64,000 bases of DNA from Saccharothrix deserti (GCF_009769385.1 NZ_VKAB01000021.1:1-64000), one strand, 5' to 3'. Positions 54,838-64,000 are shown, numbered from the stretch's first letter. Numbers and translations are program-made. The notes: a model not told the origin generated them from the letters alone.

Positions 54838-56739
54838 GTGCCCACGGCCACCGCGTCGATCAAGGAAACGCTGGTCCGCAACGACCTGCGCAACGTCGCG
54901 ATCGTCGCGCACGTTGACCACGGCAAGACCACACTCGTCGACGCCATGCTCCGCCAGTCCGGCGCCTTCTCCGCACGAGCCGAGCTCGTCGACCGGGTCA
55001 TGGACTCGGGCGAGCTGGAGCGCGAGAAGGGGATCACGATCCTCGCCAAGAACACCGCGGTCCGCCGCCACACGCCCGACGGCCCGGTCACCATCAACGT
55101 GGTGGACACCCCGGGTCACGCCGACTTCGGTGGTGAGGTCGAACGCGGCCTGTCCATGGTCGACGGCGTCGTGCTGCTGGTGGACGCGTCCGAAGGCCCG
55201 CTGCCGCAGACCCGGTTCGTGCTGCGCAAGACGTTGGCCGCCGGTCTGCCGGTGATCCTGGTGGTGAACAAGGTCGACCGCCCCGACGCCCGGATCTCCG
55301 AGGTCGTCGACGAGGCCCACGACCTGCTGCTCGACCTGGCCAGCGAGGTCGGCGCCGACGACTCGGTGCTGGACCTCCCGGTCGTCTACGCCTCGGCGCG
55401 CGCCGGCCGGGCGTCGCTCAACCAGCCCGAGGACGGCGGCCTGCCGGACGAGGAGAACCTCGACGTCCTGTTCGAGGTCCTGTTCAAGCACATCCCGGCC
55501 CCGATGGGTGACGCGGACGCGCCGCTGCGCGCGTTGGTGACGAACCTCGACGCGTCGTCGTTCCTCGGCCGTATCGCGCTGTGCCGCATCGAGGCCGGTC
55601 GCATCCGCAAGGGCGAGACCGTGTCGTGGTGCCGCGAGGACGGGTCGATCCAGAAGGTCCGGATCACCGAACTGCTGATCACCGAGGCGCTGGACCGCGT
55701 GCCCGCCGAGGAGGCGCGCGCGGGTGACCTGGTCGCCATCGCCGGCATCCCGGAGATCACCATCGGCGACACGCTCGCCGACGTGGACAACCCCGAGCCG
55801 CTGCCGCGGATCACCGTGGACGAGCCCGCGATCTCGATGACGATCGGCGTCAACACCTCGCCGCTGGCCGGTCGCGGTGGCGGCACCAAGCTGACCGCGC
55901 GCGTGCTCAAGGCCCGGTTGGACTCCGAGCTGGTCGGCAACGTGTCGGTGCGCGTGCTGCCCACCGAGCGCCCGGACACCTGGGAGGTGCAGGGCCGCGG
56001 TGAGCTGGCGCTGGCCATCCTGGTCGAGCAGATGAAGCGGGAAGGCTTCGAGCTGACCGTCGGCAAGCCGCAGGTGGTCACCAAGACGATCGACGGCAAG
56101 CTGCACGAGCCGTTCGAGCGGCTGACCATCGACGCGCCGGAGGAGCACCTGGGCGCCATCACCCAGCTGCTGGCCAACCGCAAGGGGCGGATGGAGAACA
56201 TGTCCGGCCACGGGTCCGGGCGGATCAAGCTGGACTACGTCGTGCCGTCGCGCGGCCTGATCGGCTTCCGCACCGAGTTCCTGACCGAGACCCGCGGCAC
56301 CGGTATCGCGAACGCGGTGTCCGAGGGCTACGGCCCGTGGGCCGGCGAGATCCGGACCAGGCACAACGGTTCGCTGGTCGCCGACCGGTCCGGGTCGATC
56401 ACGGCGTACGCGATGATCCAGCTGGCCGACCGCGGCACGTTCTTCGTGGAGCCGGGCGCGGACGCGTACGAGGGCATGGTCGTCGGCGAGAACCCGCGCG
56501 CGGAGGACCTGGACGTCAACGTCTGCCGCGAGAAGAAGCTGACGAACATGCGGACGTCGACGGCGGACGTGATGGAGACCCTGGCCCGGCCGCGCAAGCT
56601 GTCGCTGGAGGAGGCGCTGGAGTTCTGCGCCGCCGACGAGTGCGTCGAGGTCGCGCCGGACGTCGTGCGGGTGCGGAAGGTCATCCTGGACGCCAACCAG
56701 CGGGGCCGCGAGCGCAACCGCAACAAGCTGCGGGGCTGA
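54838..56739 (+). CDS. typA: Translational GTPase TypA/BipA
   Basis: 633 residues, GTG start. GTPase of the EF-G class: P-loop [10 protein letters not shown], switch region EREKGITI, G3 [15 protein letters not shown]4 [12 protein letters not shown] domains II, III and V follow, with the TypA C-terminal domain ([29 protein letters not shown]). It binds the 70S ribosome and assists assembly and stress responses. Followed by a strong UUCG-loop terminator and an LpqW-like gene, the mycobacterial arrangement (Rv1165-Rv1166). Confidence 0.96.
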   Translation: MPTATASIKETLVRNDLRNVAIVAHVDHGKTTLVDAMLRQSGAFSARAELVDRVMDSGELEREKGITILAKNTAVRRHTPDGPVTINVVDTPGHADFGGEVERGLSMVDGVVLLVDASEGPLPQTRFVLRKTLAAGLPVILVVNKVDRPDARISEVVDEAHDLLLDLASEVGADDSVLDLPVVYASARAGRASLNQPEDGGLPDEENLDVLFEVLFKHIPAPMGDADAPLRALVTNLDASSFLGRIALCRIEAGRIRKGETVSWCREDGSIQKVRITELLITEALDRVPAEEARAGDLVAIAGIPEITIGDTLADVDNPEPLPRITVDEPAISMTIGVNTSPLAGRGGGTKLTARVLKARLDSELVGNVSVRVLPTERPDTWEVQGRGELALAILVEQMKREGFELTVGKPQVVTKTIDGKLHEPFERLTIDAPEEHLGAITQLLANRKGRMENMSGHGSGRIKLDYVVPSRGLIGFRTEFLTETRGTGIANAVSEGYGPWAGEIRTRHNGSLVADRSGSITAYAMIQLADRGTFFVEPGADAYEGMVVGENPRAEDLDVNVCREKKLTNMRTSTADVMETLARPRKLSLEEALEFCAADECVEVAPDVVRVRKVILDANQRGRERNRNKLRG

Positions 56740-56777
56740 TCACCCACTCCTTATATATGGATATATGGGGTCTGCTG

Positions 56778-56811
56778 ACGGGCACCCCGGGCTTCGGCCC
56801 GGGGTGCCCGT
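56778..56811 (+). terminator. Perfect 15-bp UUCG hairpin terminator of typA
   Basis: acgggcaccccgggc (56778-56792), loop ttcg, gcccggggtgcccgt (56797-56811), then tcgtttgg. Stable tetraloop and long GC stem. A short AT-rich stretch (56751-56766) precedes it. Confidence 0.9.
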
Positions 56812-57014
56812 TCGTTTGGCCGACATGCCCGCGCGACATGCCGCGTGACGGGGCGTGTCGTCGGCGCGGCGATCACGCGGCGATCCTGTGGCAGGCGCGT
56901 GACGGGCGCGTGACGGCGGCACCCGGCGCTGGTTCGGCGTGGTCCGGGAAACGTGGTGGGCGACTCGCGGGGCCTGGGCGTCGACTGTCAGCGCCGTCTG
57001 GCACGCTCGTACGC

Positions 57015-58685
57015 ATGGGGAAGCGAACGGTTCTTGCGCTGGTGGCTGCGTTTGCCCTGGTGGGCTGCTCGGCGACACCTCCGCCACCCCTGGTGCCCTC
57101 CACGCCGGGGATGGAGGTCGTCCCGAAGGAGAAGCTGAACGAGATCGTCGTCGGTCTCGACGACGTCAAGGGCGGCTACAACCCGCACACCCTGGCCAGC
57201 CAGAGCACCGTCACCACCGCCCTGGCCTCGCTGCTGCTGCCGTCGACCTTCCGGACCGACGCGGACGGCAGTCCGCGGCTCGACCTGGACCTCGTGGTCA
57301 GCGCAGAGGTGACCAACGCGGCTCCGTACACGGTCACCTACACGCTCCGCCGCGACGCCAGCTGGTCCGATTCGGCCCCGATCGCGGCCGAGGACTTCGT
57401 CTACCTCTGGCAGCGGATGCGGCAGGAGCCGGGGGTGGTCGACCCGGCCGGGTACCGGCTGATCAGCGACATCACCAGCCGCGAGGGCGGCAAGGTGGTC
57501 GAGGTCGTGTTCAGCAAGCCCTACCCCGGCTGGCGGAGCCTGTTCCGCAACCTCCTGCCCGCCCACCTGCTCAAAGACGCCCCCGGCGGCTGGAGCGCGG
57601 CCCTCGCGGACAGCTTCCCGGCCACCGCCGGGCCGTTCGCCGTCCGCACGCTGGACCAGCCGCGCGGCGAGATCATCCTGGAGCGCAGCGACCGGTTCTG
57701 GGAGGCGCCGCCCGCACTCGACCGGCTGGTCCTGCGCCGCGCCAGCCACCACGACACGGTCGAGGCGCTGAACACCGGTGACGACCAGGTCGCCCTCATC
57801 CGCGCCGACGCGATCGCGACCAAGGACGTCGAGGAACTGGCCAAGACCACCTCGCTGGCCACGGTCGTCGTGCCCCGCCCGGAGGTCGTCCAACTCCTCC
57901 TCCGCCCCGCCTCCCCGCGCATGCAGGACGTCCGCGTCCGCACCGCCGTCATGAACGCGCTCAACCGCGACGAGCTGATCGCCGCCGGCACCCGCAGCGG
58001 CCCGAGCGCGAACCTCCGCGCCGACGCCCAGGTGGTCCCGCCGAGCAAGCCCGGCTACACCGCGACCATGCCCGCCAAGGCCGGTGACCCGGTCCAACTG
58101 CTCACCGAGGCGGGCTACACCCGGCCCGAGGGCGGGCAGTGGGGCCGCGACGGCAAGCCCGTCGAGTTGACCATCGCCGCACCGGCCGGCATCGAGCCGT
58201 ACGTGACCATCGCGAACGCGGTCCAGCGTCAACTGTCATTGTCCGGAATCGCCGCACGCGTCCTGACAACGCAGCCCAATCAGTTGTTCGGGCAAGATCT
58301 GTCGGATACCGCCACTTCCAATGAGATCGTCGACATTGCTGTCGTGCCGCAGGTCGACACCGGTGATTCGGCGGCCGTTCTGGCTTCCGCATTCGGCTGC
58401 CGGCCGTCGCCGGAGGACGGCGGTACGCCCATTCCGGCGAATCTGTCCGGTTTCTGCGACCAAGTGGTCCAACCGGTGATCGAACAGGCCCTCAGCGGGG
58501 AGCTGCTGCTCGCCGACGCGCTGAAGACGATCGAGCCGGTCCTCTGGCAGCAGGCCGTCTCGATGCCGTTGTTCCAGGTAGCGGACCTGTTGGTGATCCT
58601 CCCGGAGGCCCGGAACGTCACCGCGGGCGCGCCGTTCGCCGGTCCGATGAGCGCCGCGCGCACTTGGCAACGCGAAGATCGTTGA
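57015..58685 (+). CDS. LpqW-like solute-binding lipoprotein (SBP family 5)
   Basis: 556 residues from ATG 57015. Lipobox LVGCSA in the first 20 residues; family 5 binding protein features follow (TYTLRRDASWSDSAPIAAEDFVYLWQR). In M. tuberculosis the gene after typA is lpqW (Rv1166), a solute-binding-like lipoprotein that channels intermediates between PIM and LAM synthesis together with PimE rather than importing peptides. The synteny and the PimE-like gene 15 kb upstream support that assignment; family alone would also allow a peptide-binding role. The segment about 58230-58430 has noticeably lower GC at third codon positions than the rest. Confidence 0.72.
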   Translation: MGKRTVLALVAAFALVGCSATPPPPLVPSTPGMEVVPKEKLNEIVVGLDDVKGGYNPHTLASQSTVTTALASLLLPSTFRTDADGSPRLDLDLVVSAEVTNAAPYTVTYTLRRDASWSDSAPIAAEDFVYLWQRMRQEPGVVDPAGYRLISDITSREGGKVVEVVFSKPYPGWRSLFRNLLPAHLLKDAPGGWSAALADSFPATAGPFAVRTLDQPRGEIILERSDRFWEAPPALDRLVLRRASHHDTVEALNTGDDQVALIRADAIATKDVEELAKTTSLATVVVPRPEVVQLLLRPASPRMQDVRVRTAVMNALNRDELIAAGTRSGPSANLRADAQVVPPSKPGYTATMPAKAGDPVQLLTEAGYTRPEGGQWGRDGKPVELTIAAPAGIEPYVTIANAVQRQLSLSGIAARVLTTQPNQLFGQDLSDTATSNEIVDIAVVPQVDTGDSAAVLASAFGCRPSPEDGGTPIPANLSGFCDQVVQPVIEQALSGELLLADALKTIEPVLWQQAVSMPLFQVADLLVILPEARNVTAGAPFAGPMSAARTWQREDR

Positions 58686-58973
58686 CCGTTGACTCTTACG
58701 AAACACTGGCTTCAAGATGCGTTCGCGGTGCAGTATTGACAGTATTCCCGTCGTCCGGTTAACGAACGCTCCCGCCCGGTAACGATGGAGTCGCGTGCTG
58801 CGACCAACGTGTCACCCTTTGGTCACGATCGGCCGATGGGCAGTGACCGTGCCGCGTACAGCTTCTTATCGTGCTGCAACGGTGTGTCGGTTCGGGGCGC
58901 GTTTGGCACATCACGGTTATGGGTGTGGAAGTCGGCCCAAACGGTCGCTTCAACCCAGTGCTAGGAGGGCACG
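58686..58973. other. 288-bp region upstream of the oligopeptide transporter operon
   Basis: No gene seen. It holds short repeats (cagtatt twice at 58731-58746; ccggttaacg/ccggtaacg near 58756-58784) and the promoter of the transporter operon. AGGAGG at 58963-58968 is the ribosome site of the next gene. Confidence 0.5.
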
Positions 58974-60782
58974 TTGTCGATGAGGAGATCAAAGGCTGTC
59001 TCGGCGCTTGCGCTGTTGACGAGCGCCGCGCTCGTGTTGAGCGCGTGCGGCGGCGGCGGTTCGAGCGACGGTGACCAAGGCGGGCAGCAGGACGCCGACC
59101 CGGGTTCGATCGGCGGTCAGGACGAGCTGTTCAAGCGTCCCAAGGTGGACGACATCGGTGAAGTCGCCGTTGCGGTGGAAGAGGGCTTCCACAACTACAA
59201 CAACAACATCGGCGCGACGAACAACTTCTCCAACGCCATCGCGCTGTCGAACGTGCAGCCCTCGCCGTACATCGCGGAGCTGGTCGACGGCAAGATCGTG
59301 ATCAAGGTCGACAACGACCTCATGGAGTCGATCAAGGTCACCTCGACCAGCCCCCAGACGATCGAGTGGAAGGTGCAGAAGGCGGCCGTCTGGTCCGACG
59401 GCGAAGCCGTCGACTGCGACGACTTCTACCTGAAGTGGCTGGCGGCCACCAGCAAGGCCACCGAGGGCGAAGCCGCGATCTTCGACTCGACGCCCACCGG
59501 CTTCGAGGACATCGAGAAGCTCGAGTGCTCGGACGACGGCAAGACGATCACCACGACGTTCAAGAAGCCGTACGCGGACTACCGCGGTCTGTTCTCGCAG
59601 CCGTCCAGCGACAGCCTGCTGCCGGCGCACATCCTGGAGCAGAAGACCGGCACGGCGGACATCACCAAGATCACGCCGACGCAGAACGACGAGACCGTCA
59701 AGAAGATCGCCGAGTTCTACACCAAGGGCTGGCTGGGCTTCGACCCGACGGTCGCGCTGTCCGCCGGTCCGTACATGATCGAGTCCTCGGACCTGAAGGA
59801 CCAGACGGTCCTCGTGCGCAACCCGAAGTGGTGGGGCAACCCGGCCGGTCCGGCCAGGGTCATCCTGAAGACCAACACCGACTCCCAGTCCGCGGCGCAG
59901 CAGCTGCAGAACAAGGAAGTCCAGGTCATCGCGCCGCAGGCGGACAACGCGGTCGCGTCCCAGTTCCGCGGTAACGGCGAGTTCGACATCTACGCGGCCG
60001 GTGGCCAGACCTACGAGCACGTCGACTTCAACATGGCGCTGCCGCTGTTCAAGGACAACCGGGAACTGCGCCTGGCGATCGCCCAGTGCTTCGACCGCGA
60101 CGCGCTGATCGAGAAGCTCGTGGCGGACGTGAACCCGAACGCCAAGCCGCTCGGCAGCCTGACGTTCATGCCGAACGAGGTCGGCTACGAGGACCACTAC
60201 GGCGACATCGGCAAGGGCGACATCGCCGCGGCCAAGAAGACCCTCGAGGACGGCGGCTGGAAGCAGGGCGCCGACGGCATCTACACGAAGGGCGAGTTCC
60301 GCGCGTCCTTCAAGCTGGGCCACAAGATCGTCACGCGTCGTGCCGACACGGTCCGCATCCTCCAGGACAAGTGCAAGCAGGCCGGCATCGAGATCGTCGC
60401 CGACCAGGCCGCCGACTTCAACGACAAGCGCCTCCCGGCGAGCGAGTTCGAGGCCGCGCTGTTCGCGTGGGTCGGGCAGCCGCTGAAGGCCGGTGCGTTC
60501 GGCAACTACGCCCAGAAGGCCAAGGGCGGCACGGCGAACTACAACAACTACGACTCCGCCGCGTTGACGGAGAAGTGGTCGGCCGCGAACGCCGAGCTCG
60601 ACTACCAGAAGCGCATCACGCTGATGAACGAAGCCGACAAGATCATGCGGGACGACCTGCACAGCATCCCGCTGTTCCAGTTGTCCGACTTCGCCGTCTC
60701 CAGCGCGGAAATCGGTCCGATCTCCTACGTCGGCGTCGCCGGCGGTGTGACCTGGAACCTGTACGCCTGGCAGAAGAAGTAA
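58974..60782 (+). CDS. Peptide/nickel-type ABC transporter substrate-binding lipoprotein
   Basis: 602 residues from TTG 58974, 5 nt after AGGAGG; ATG 58980 is the alternative with a long spacing. Lipobox LSACGG, then SBP family 5 fold (AVWSDGEAVDCDDFYLKW, ELRLAIAQCFDRDALIEKL). Captures oligopeptides or similar ligands and delivers them to the permeases encoded after the intercistronic hairpins. A second, different binding protein precedes it. Confidence 0.88.
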   Translation: MSMRRSKAVSALALLTSAALVLSACGGGGSSDGDQGGQQDADPGSIGGQDELFKRPKVDDIGEVAVAVEEGFHNYNNNIGATNNFSNAIALSNVQPSPYIAELVDGKIVIKVDNDLMESIKVTSTSPQTIEWKVQKAAVWSDGEAVDCDDFYLKWLAATSKATEGEAAIFDSTPTGFEDIEKLECSDDGKTITTTFKKPYADYRGLFSQPSSDSLLPAHILEQKTGTADITKITPTQNDETVKKIAEFYTKGWLGFDPTVALSAGPYMIESSDLKDQTVLVRNPKWWGNPAGPARVILKTNTDSQSAAQQLQNKEVQVIAPQADNAVASQFRGNGEFDIYAAGGQTYEHVDFNMALPLFKDNRELRLAIAQCFDRDALIEKLVADVNPNAKPLGSLTFMPNEVGYEDHYGDIGKGDIAAAKKTLEDGGWKQGADGIYTKGEFRASFKLGHKIVTRRADTVRILQDKCKQAGIEIVADQAADFNDKRLPASEFEAALFAWVGQPLKAGAFGNYAQKAKGGTANYNNYDSAALTEKWSAANAELDYQKRITLMNEADKIMRDDLHSIPLFQLSDFAVSSAEIGPISYVGVAGGVTWNLYAWQKK

Positions 60783-60826
60783 CAGCCGGAAGTTCGCACT
60801 CCAGGTAGTCAGCACGACCCAGCCGC

Positions 60827-60861
60827 CGGGGGGCCGGTGCCACAAGCACCGGCCCCCCGGA
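60827..60861 (+). terminator. Perfect 15-bp intercistronic hairpin
   Basis: ccggggggccggtgc (60827-60841), loop cacaa, gcaccggccccccgg (60847-60861), between the binding protein and permease genes. In ABC importer operons such a partial terminator lowers permease levels relative to the binding protein. Confidence 0.85.
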
Positions 60862-60878
60862 CGGTGCCCGCGTCCGGT

Positions 60879-60910
60879 AGGCTCCCCCGCTTGCACGCGG
60901 GGGTGCCTAG
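60879..60910 (+). repeat. Second hairpin in the transporter leader
   Basis: taggctcccccgc (60879-60891) and gcgggggtgccta (60898-60910) pair at 12 of 13 positions, ending 18 nt before the permease ATG. Could stabilise the mRNA 5' end or limit ribosome access. Confidence 0.6.
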
Positions 60911-60928
60911 GGAGACTAGAGACTCGTC

Positions 60929-61927
60929 ATGTTCCGTTACATAATCCGGCGGTTGTTGATCTCGATTCCGCTGTTGATCGTCGCTTCATTCCTCTGCTTC
61001 GGACTCGTCAACGCCATGGGCGACCCCCTGGGCGAGTGGAAGCTCCAGAAGGCCCGGACACCGGCGGAGATCGCCGCCGCCTACGAGCGGACGGGCTACA
61101 ACAAGCCGTTCGTGGAGCGCTACGTCTCCTGGGCCGGCGACTTCGTGACCGGCGACTGGGGCGAGTCCGTCGTCCCCGGCAACGCGGGCAGGCCGGTGAA
61201 GGACGAGCTGCTCAAGGCCTTCGGCGTGACGCTGCGGCTGATCCTCGGCGCGGAGCTCATCGCGCTGCTGCTCGGTATCGCGGTCGGCGTCATCGGCGCG
61301 GTCAGACAGTACTCGATATTCGACTACACGGCGACGGGAATATCGTTCGCCATGTTCTCGATGCCGTTGTTCTGCGTTGCGCTGGTGCTGAAGGCCGGCG
61401 GTATCGAGTTGAACAACTGGCTGGAATCCCTGGGCGCCGACCGGTGGATCATCACGGCGGGCCCGCCGGGCGACGGGTTCGGCGGCAGCTTCGGCGAACA
61501 GGTGTTCCAGTACAGCGGGGCGTACATCCTGCCGACCATCTCCCTGGTCGTCATCCAGTTCGCGCTCTACAGCCGTTTCCAGCGTGCTTCGATGCTGGAG
61601 ACCCTGAACGCCGACTACGTGCGCACGGCGCAGGCGAAGGGTGTTTCCGAGGCGCGGTCCATCTTCCGGCACGCGTTCCGCAACGCCCTCATCCCCATCA
61701 TCACGGTCTCCTCGCTGAACATCGGCGCGGGCTTCGGCGGCGCGGTGATCACCGAAACGGTCTTCGGCTGGTCCGGCATGGGCAAGTTCCTCATCGAGGC
61801 GATCGTGAAGATCGAGCCATTCCAGGTGCTCGGCTTCATGATGGTGACGGCTGTGTTCATCATCGCGTTCAACCTGATCGCGGACATCCTGTACGCCTTC
61901 CTGGACCCGAGGATTCGCCTTGACTGA
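60929..61927 (+). CDS. Oligopeptide ABC transporter permease 1 (DppB/OppB type)
   Basis: 332 residues. N-terminal helix MFRYIIRRLLISIPLLIVAS, six membrane helices, and the EAA motif region (ADYVRTAQAKGVSEARSIFRHAFRNALIPIITV). Works with the second permease as a heterodimer. The next gene starts with TTG 8 bp before its stop. Confidence 0.92.
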   Translation: MFRYIIRRLLISIPLLIVASFLCFGLVNAMGDPLGEWKLQKARTPAEIAAAYERTGYNKPFVERYVSWAGDFVTGDWGESVVPGNAGRPVKDELLKAFGVTLRLILGAELIALLLGIAVGVIGAVRQYSIFDYTATGISFAMFSMPLFCVALVLKAGGIELNNWLESLGADRWIITAGPPGDGFGGSFGEQVFQYSGAYILPTISLVVIQFALYSRFQRASMLETLNADYVRTAQAKGVSEARSIFRHAFRNALIPIITVSSLNIGAGFGGAVITETVFGWSGMGKFLIEAIVKIEPFQVLGFMMVTAVFIIAFNLIADILYAFLDPRIRLD

Positions 61928-62876
61928 GATCGGTTCCCCCGTGGCGCAGGCGCCATCGCCGAGCCCGAACGAGGCGAGCACTTTCGACACGACCACGGCG
62001 CGCAAGCAGTGGCAGATCATCCTGCGCCGGTTCGCCCGGCACCGGGCCGCGCTGTTCGGCCTGGTCCTGTTCGTGATCCTGGTGGTGTTCGCCTTCATGG
62101 GCGGGCTGTTCTGGCAGTACTCGTACACGGACCTGGGCTTCAAGCGGTACCTGCCGCCGAGCGTCGACCACCCGTTCGGCACGGACCGGCTGGGCGGCGA
62201 CATGGTCGCCCTGATCATCCGCGGCATGCAGTTCTCGCTCCAGATCGCGATGGTCGTCGCGTTCCTGTCCACGCTCATCGGCGTGGTGCTGGGCGCGTTG
62301 GCCGGTTACCTGAAGGGCTGGGTCGACACCCTGATCAGCCGCTTCATCGACCTGATGCTGGTGATCCCCGGCTTCGTGATCGCGGCCGTGCTGGTGCGCA
62401 ACAGCTTCGTGGTGTCGGTGGCGGGCGGCAGCGGCGGCAGCAACTGGCTGATCGTGGCGCTCTACCTGGGCCTGATCATGTGGCTCCAGATCGCCCGGGT
62501 GATCCGCGGCATGGTGCTGTCGTTGCGCGAGAAGGAGTTCGTGGAGGCCGCCCGCGCGCTGGGCGCGTCCACGTTCCGGATCGTGTTCCGGCACATCCTG
62601 CCCAACACCATCGACGTGATCATCGTCAACGCCACGCTGGCCATCGCGCAGGCGGTGCTGCTGGAGGCCGCGCTGTCGTTCATCGGTCTGGGCGTGCAGA
62701 GCCCGGACACGTCGCTGGGCCTGATGATCAGCCTCAACAAGAACGAGCTGACGCAGCACCCGTGGCTGTTCTTCACCCCGTTCGTGTTCATCGTGCTGAT
62801 CTCGCTCGCGGTGAACTTCATCGGTGACGGTCTCCGGGACGCCTTCGACCCGCGGCAGAAGAGGGTGAAGGCATGA
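61920..62876 (+). CDS. Oligopeptide ABC transporter permease 2 (DppC/OppC type)
   Basis: 318 residues, TTG start overlapping the previous gene by 8 bp. The N-terminal cytoplasmic tail (QIILRRFARHRAALFGLVLF) and EAA motif (VEAARALGASTFRIVFRHILPNTI) are DppC-like. Its stop overlaps the ATPase ATG by 4 bp (ATGA). Confidence 0.92.
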   Translation: MTEIGSPVAQAPSPSPNEASTFDTTTARKQWQIILRRFARHRAALFGLVLFVILVVFAFMGGLFWQYSYTDLGFKRYLPPSVDHPFGTDRLGGDMVALIIRGMQFSLQIAMVVAFLSTLIGVVLGALAGYLKGWVDTLISRFIDLMLVIPGFVIAAVLVRNSFVVSVAGGSGGSNWLIVALYLGLIMWLQIARVIRGMVLSLREKEFVEAARALGASTFRIVFRHILPNTIDVIIVNATLAIAQAVLLEAALSFIGLGVQSPDTSLGLMISLNKNELTQHPWLFFTPFVFIVLISLAVNFIGDGLRDAFDPRQKRVKA

Positions 62877-64000
62877 GTGAGTTGGACGTGATGGACGCAC
62901 CAGAGCCCTCGCCCTGGGAGAAAACCGACGGCAGGGGCGGCGAGAAGCTGCTCAGGGTCGAGAACCTGTCGGTGGACTTCCCGACCGACGACGGCACGGT
63001 GCACGCCGTGCGGGACGTGTCGTTCACCCTCGGCGCCGGCGAGGTGCTGGGCATCGTGGGCGAGTCGGGCTCCGGCAAGTCGGTGTCGTCGATGGCGATC
63101 ATGGGCCTGCTGCCCAAGACCGCGAAGATCGGCGGCTCGATCAAGTTCAAGGACCGCGAGCTCGTCGGCCTGAGCTACAAGCAGATGCAGCCGATCCGCG
63201 GCAACGGCATCTCGATGATCTTCCAGGACCCGATGACGTCGCTGAACCCGGTGTACACGGTGGGCTGGCAGCTCGCCGAGGCGCACCAGGCGCACCACGA
63301 CGTGTCGAAGAAGGCGGCCTTCGCCAAGGCCGTCGAGGTGCTGGAACTCGTCGGCATCCCGCAGCCGGACCGCCGTGCGGCGCAGTACCCGCACGAGTTC
63401 TCCGGCGGTATGCGGCAGCGCGCGATGATCGCCATGGCGATCATCAACGACCCGGACGTGATCATCGCGGACGAGCCGACCACGGCGCTGGACGTGACGG
63501 TGCAGGCGCAGATCCTGGACACGCTGCTGCGCATCCGGGACGAGACGAGCGCCGGCATCATGATCATCACGCACGACCTGGGCGTGGTGGCGGGCATGGT
63601 GGACCGCGTGCAGGTGATGTACGGCGGCACCGTGGTCGAGCAGGGCACCGTGGACGAGGTCTTCGAGGCCCAGCGGATGCCCTACACGGTCGGCCTGCTG
63701 GGGTCGATCCCGAACCCGAACATGCTGGGCAAGCGGCTCACCCCGATCAAGGGCGCGCCGCCCTCGCTGATGAACCTGCCGCAGGGCTGCTCGTTCTCGC
63801 CGCGCTGCCCGCTGGCGATCGACGAGTGCCGCGAGACCGAGCCGTTGCTGCTGGAGACCGACCGGGCCGGCCACTTCGCGCGGTGCCACCGCTCCGCGCA
63901 CCTGGCCACGATCGAGAACCCGCAGCGGCTGTTCGCGCACGACGAGATCGGCGTGGTGGAGAACCCGGCGTCGCTGACCATGGCGAACCCGGACATCCCC
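62873..64000 (+). CDS. Oligopeptide ABC transporter ATP-binding protein (cut by right edge)
   Basis: 376 codons visible with no stop before the window end. Walker A GESGSGKS, signature FSGGMRQRAMIAMA, Walker B VIIADEPTTALD, switch His MIITHDLGVV. The C-terminal oligopeptide motif with Cys ligands (CSFSPRCPLAIDEC...CH) is present, as in DppD/OppD, where it holds an iron-sulfur cluster in some members. A second ATPase (DppF type) probably follows beyond the edge. Confidence 0.93.
   Translation, partial: MSELDVMDAPEPSPWEKTDGRGGEKLLRVENLSVDFPTDDGTVHAVRDVSFTLGAGEVLGIVGESGSGKSVSSMAIMGLLPKTAKIGGSIKFKDRELVGLSYKQMQPIRGNGISMIFQDPMTSLNPVYTVGWQLAEAHQAHHDVSKKAAFAKAVEVLELVGIPQPDRRAAQYPHEFSGGMRQRAMIAMAIINDPDVIIADEPTTALDVTVQAQILDTLLRIRDETSAGIMIITHDLGVVAGMVDRVQVMYGGTVVEQGTVDEVFEAQRMPYTVGLLGSIPNPNMLGKRLTPIKGAPPSLMNLPQGCSFSPRCPLAIDECRETEPLLLETDRAGHFARCHRSAHLATIENPQRLFAHDEIGVVENPASLTMANPDIP

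Noticed and set aside
58795-58983. Small frames in the upstream region of the peptide transporter
   Set aside because: No ribosome sites and no family features; the true gene start with AGGAGG lies at 58974.

Overview
The window is very GC-rich with strong G/C preference at third codon positions, many GTG and some TTG starts, and dense GTGA/ATGA/TGATG gene overlaps. Together with DUF397/Scr1-type regulators, MocR regulators, DUF6542, GuaB1, LigB and a PimE/LpqW-type gene pair, this points to a filamentous actinomycete, most likely of the Pseudonocardiaceae (Saccharothrix/Actinosynnema/Lentzea-like). The placement is inferred from gene content and order, not from a search. The backbone order (PIN-PhoH, fumC, glpX, xseB-xseA, lipid-droplet protein, ispH, ychF, PimE-like GT87 with a pterin dehydratase, typA, LpqW-like lipoprotein) follows, as I recall it, the Rv1095-Rv1166 interval of Mycobacterium tuberculosis, with accessory genes inserted between the conserved blocks. 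No tRNA, rRNA, insertion sequence or CRISPR array was seen.

Layout. 1-6.3 kb: a His-rich secreted protein cut by the left edge, a DUF885 protein, PIN-PhoH, and a two-gene membrane cassette (TRADD-N-associated TM-like protein plus a solute-binding/von Willebrand A protein). 6.3-16.2 kb: a drug-type ABC exporter, guaB1, ligB, a divergent MocR/EamA pair with a visible operator, a cluster of short palindromic repeats, fumC and a ferredoxin-NADP reductase. 16.2-22.8 kb: two tandem L,D-transpeptidases, a trypsin-like protease, glpX, the xseA/xseB operon with an unknown gene inside it, and ispH. 22.9-29.9 kb: a DUF397/Scr1 regulator locus, an Ala-rich protein, an ABC exporter, an ImmA/IrrE - MAB_1171c - XRE group and a secreted serine protease.

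29.9-41.2 kb: sbcDC, rmuC, a DUF6542 protein, an ogt/Ada-AlkA repair operon and ychF, then a small defence island (Shedu nuclease divergent from an RHH-Doc toxin-antitoxin pair, with a Uma2 nuclease remnant) and a 34-residue membrane microprotein with its own terminator. 41.3-46.6 kb: a PimE-like mannosyltransferase, pterin dehydratase, and a TPP-riboswitch-controlled thiamine ABC transporter. 46.5-53.9 kb: a GNAT remnant, an ABC-2 exporter operon with a LolA-like lipoprotein carrier, a divergent two-component system with direct-repeat operator boxes between them, an SRPBCC-Nudix fusion, a second cluster of the same palindromic repeats, and trpS with a Trp-Trp leader peptide and attenuator. 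54.1-64 kb: YciI, a Lys/Cys-rich small protein beside an iron-box-like palindrome, typA, an LpqW-like lipoprotein, and an oligopeptide ABC transporter that runs off the right edge.

The least described items are the self-complementary repeat clusters filling two tail-to-tail gene junctions (each inverted pair has its own matching core, so pairing appears conserved), the TM/SBP-VWA membrane cassette, the iron-box/Cys-Lys protein, the leader peptide and hairpin upstream of PIN-PhoH, and several genes that look shortened by internal deletions (Uma2, GNAT, AlkA domain).
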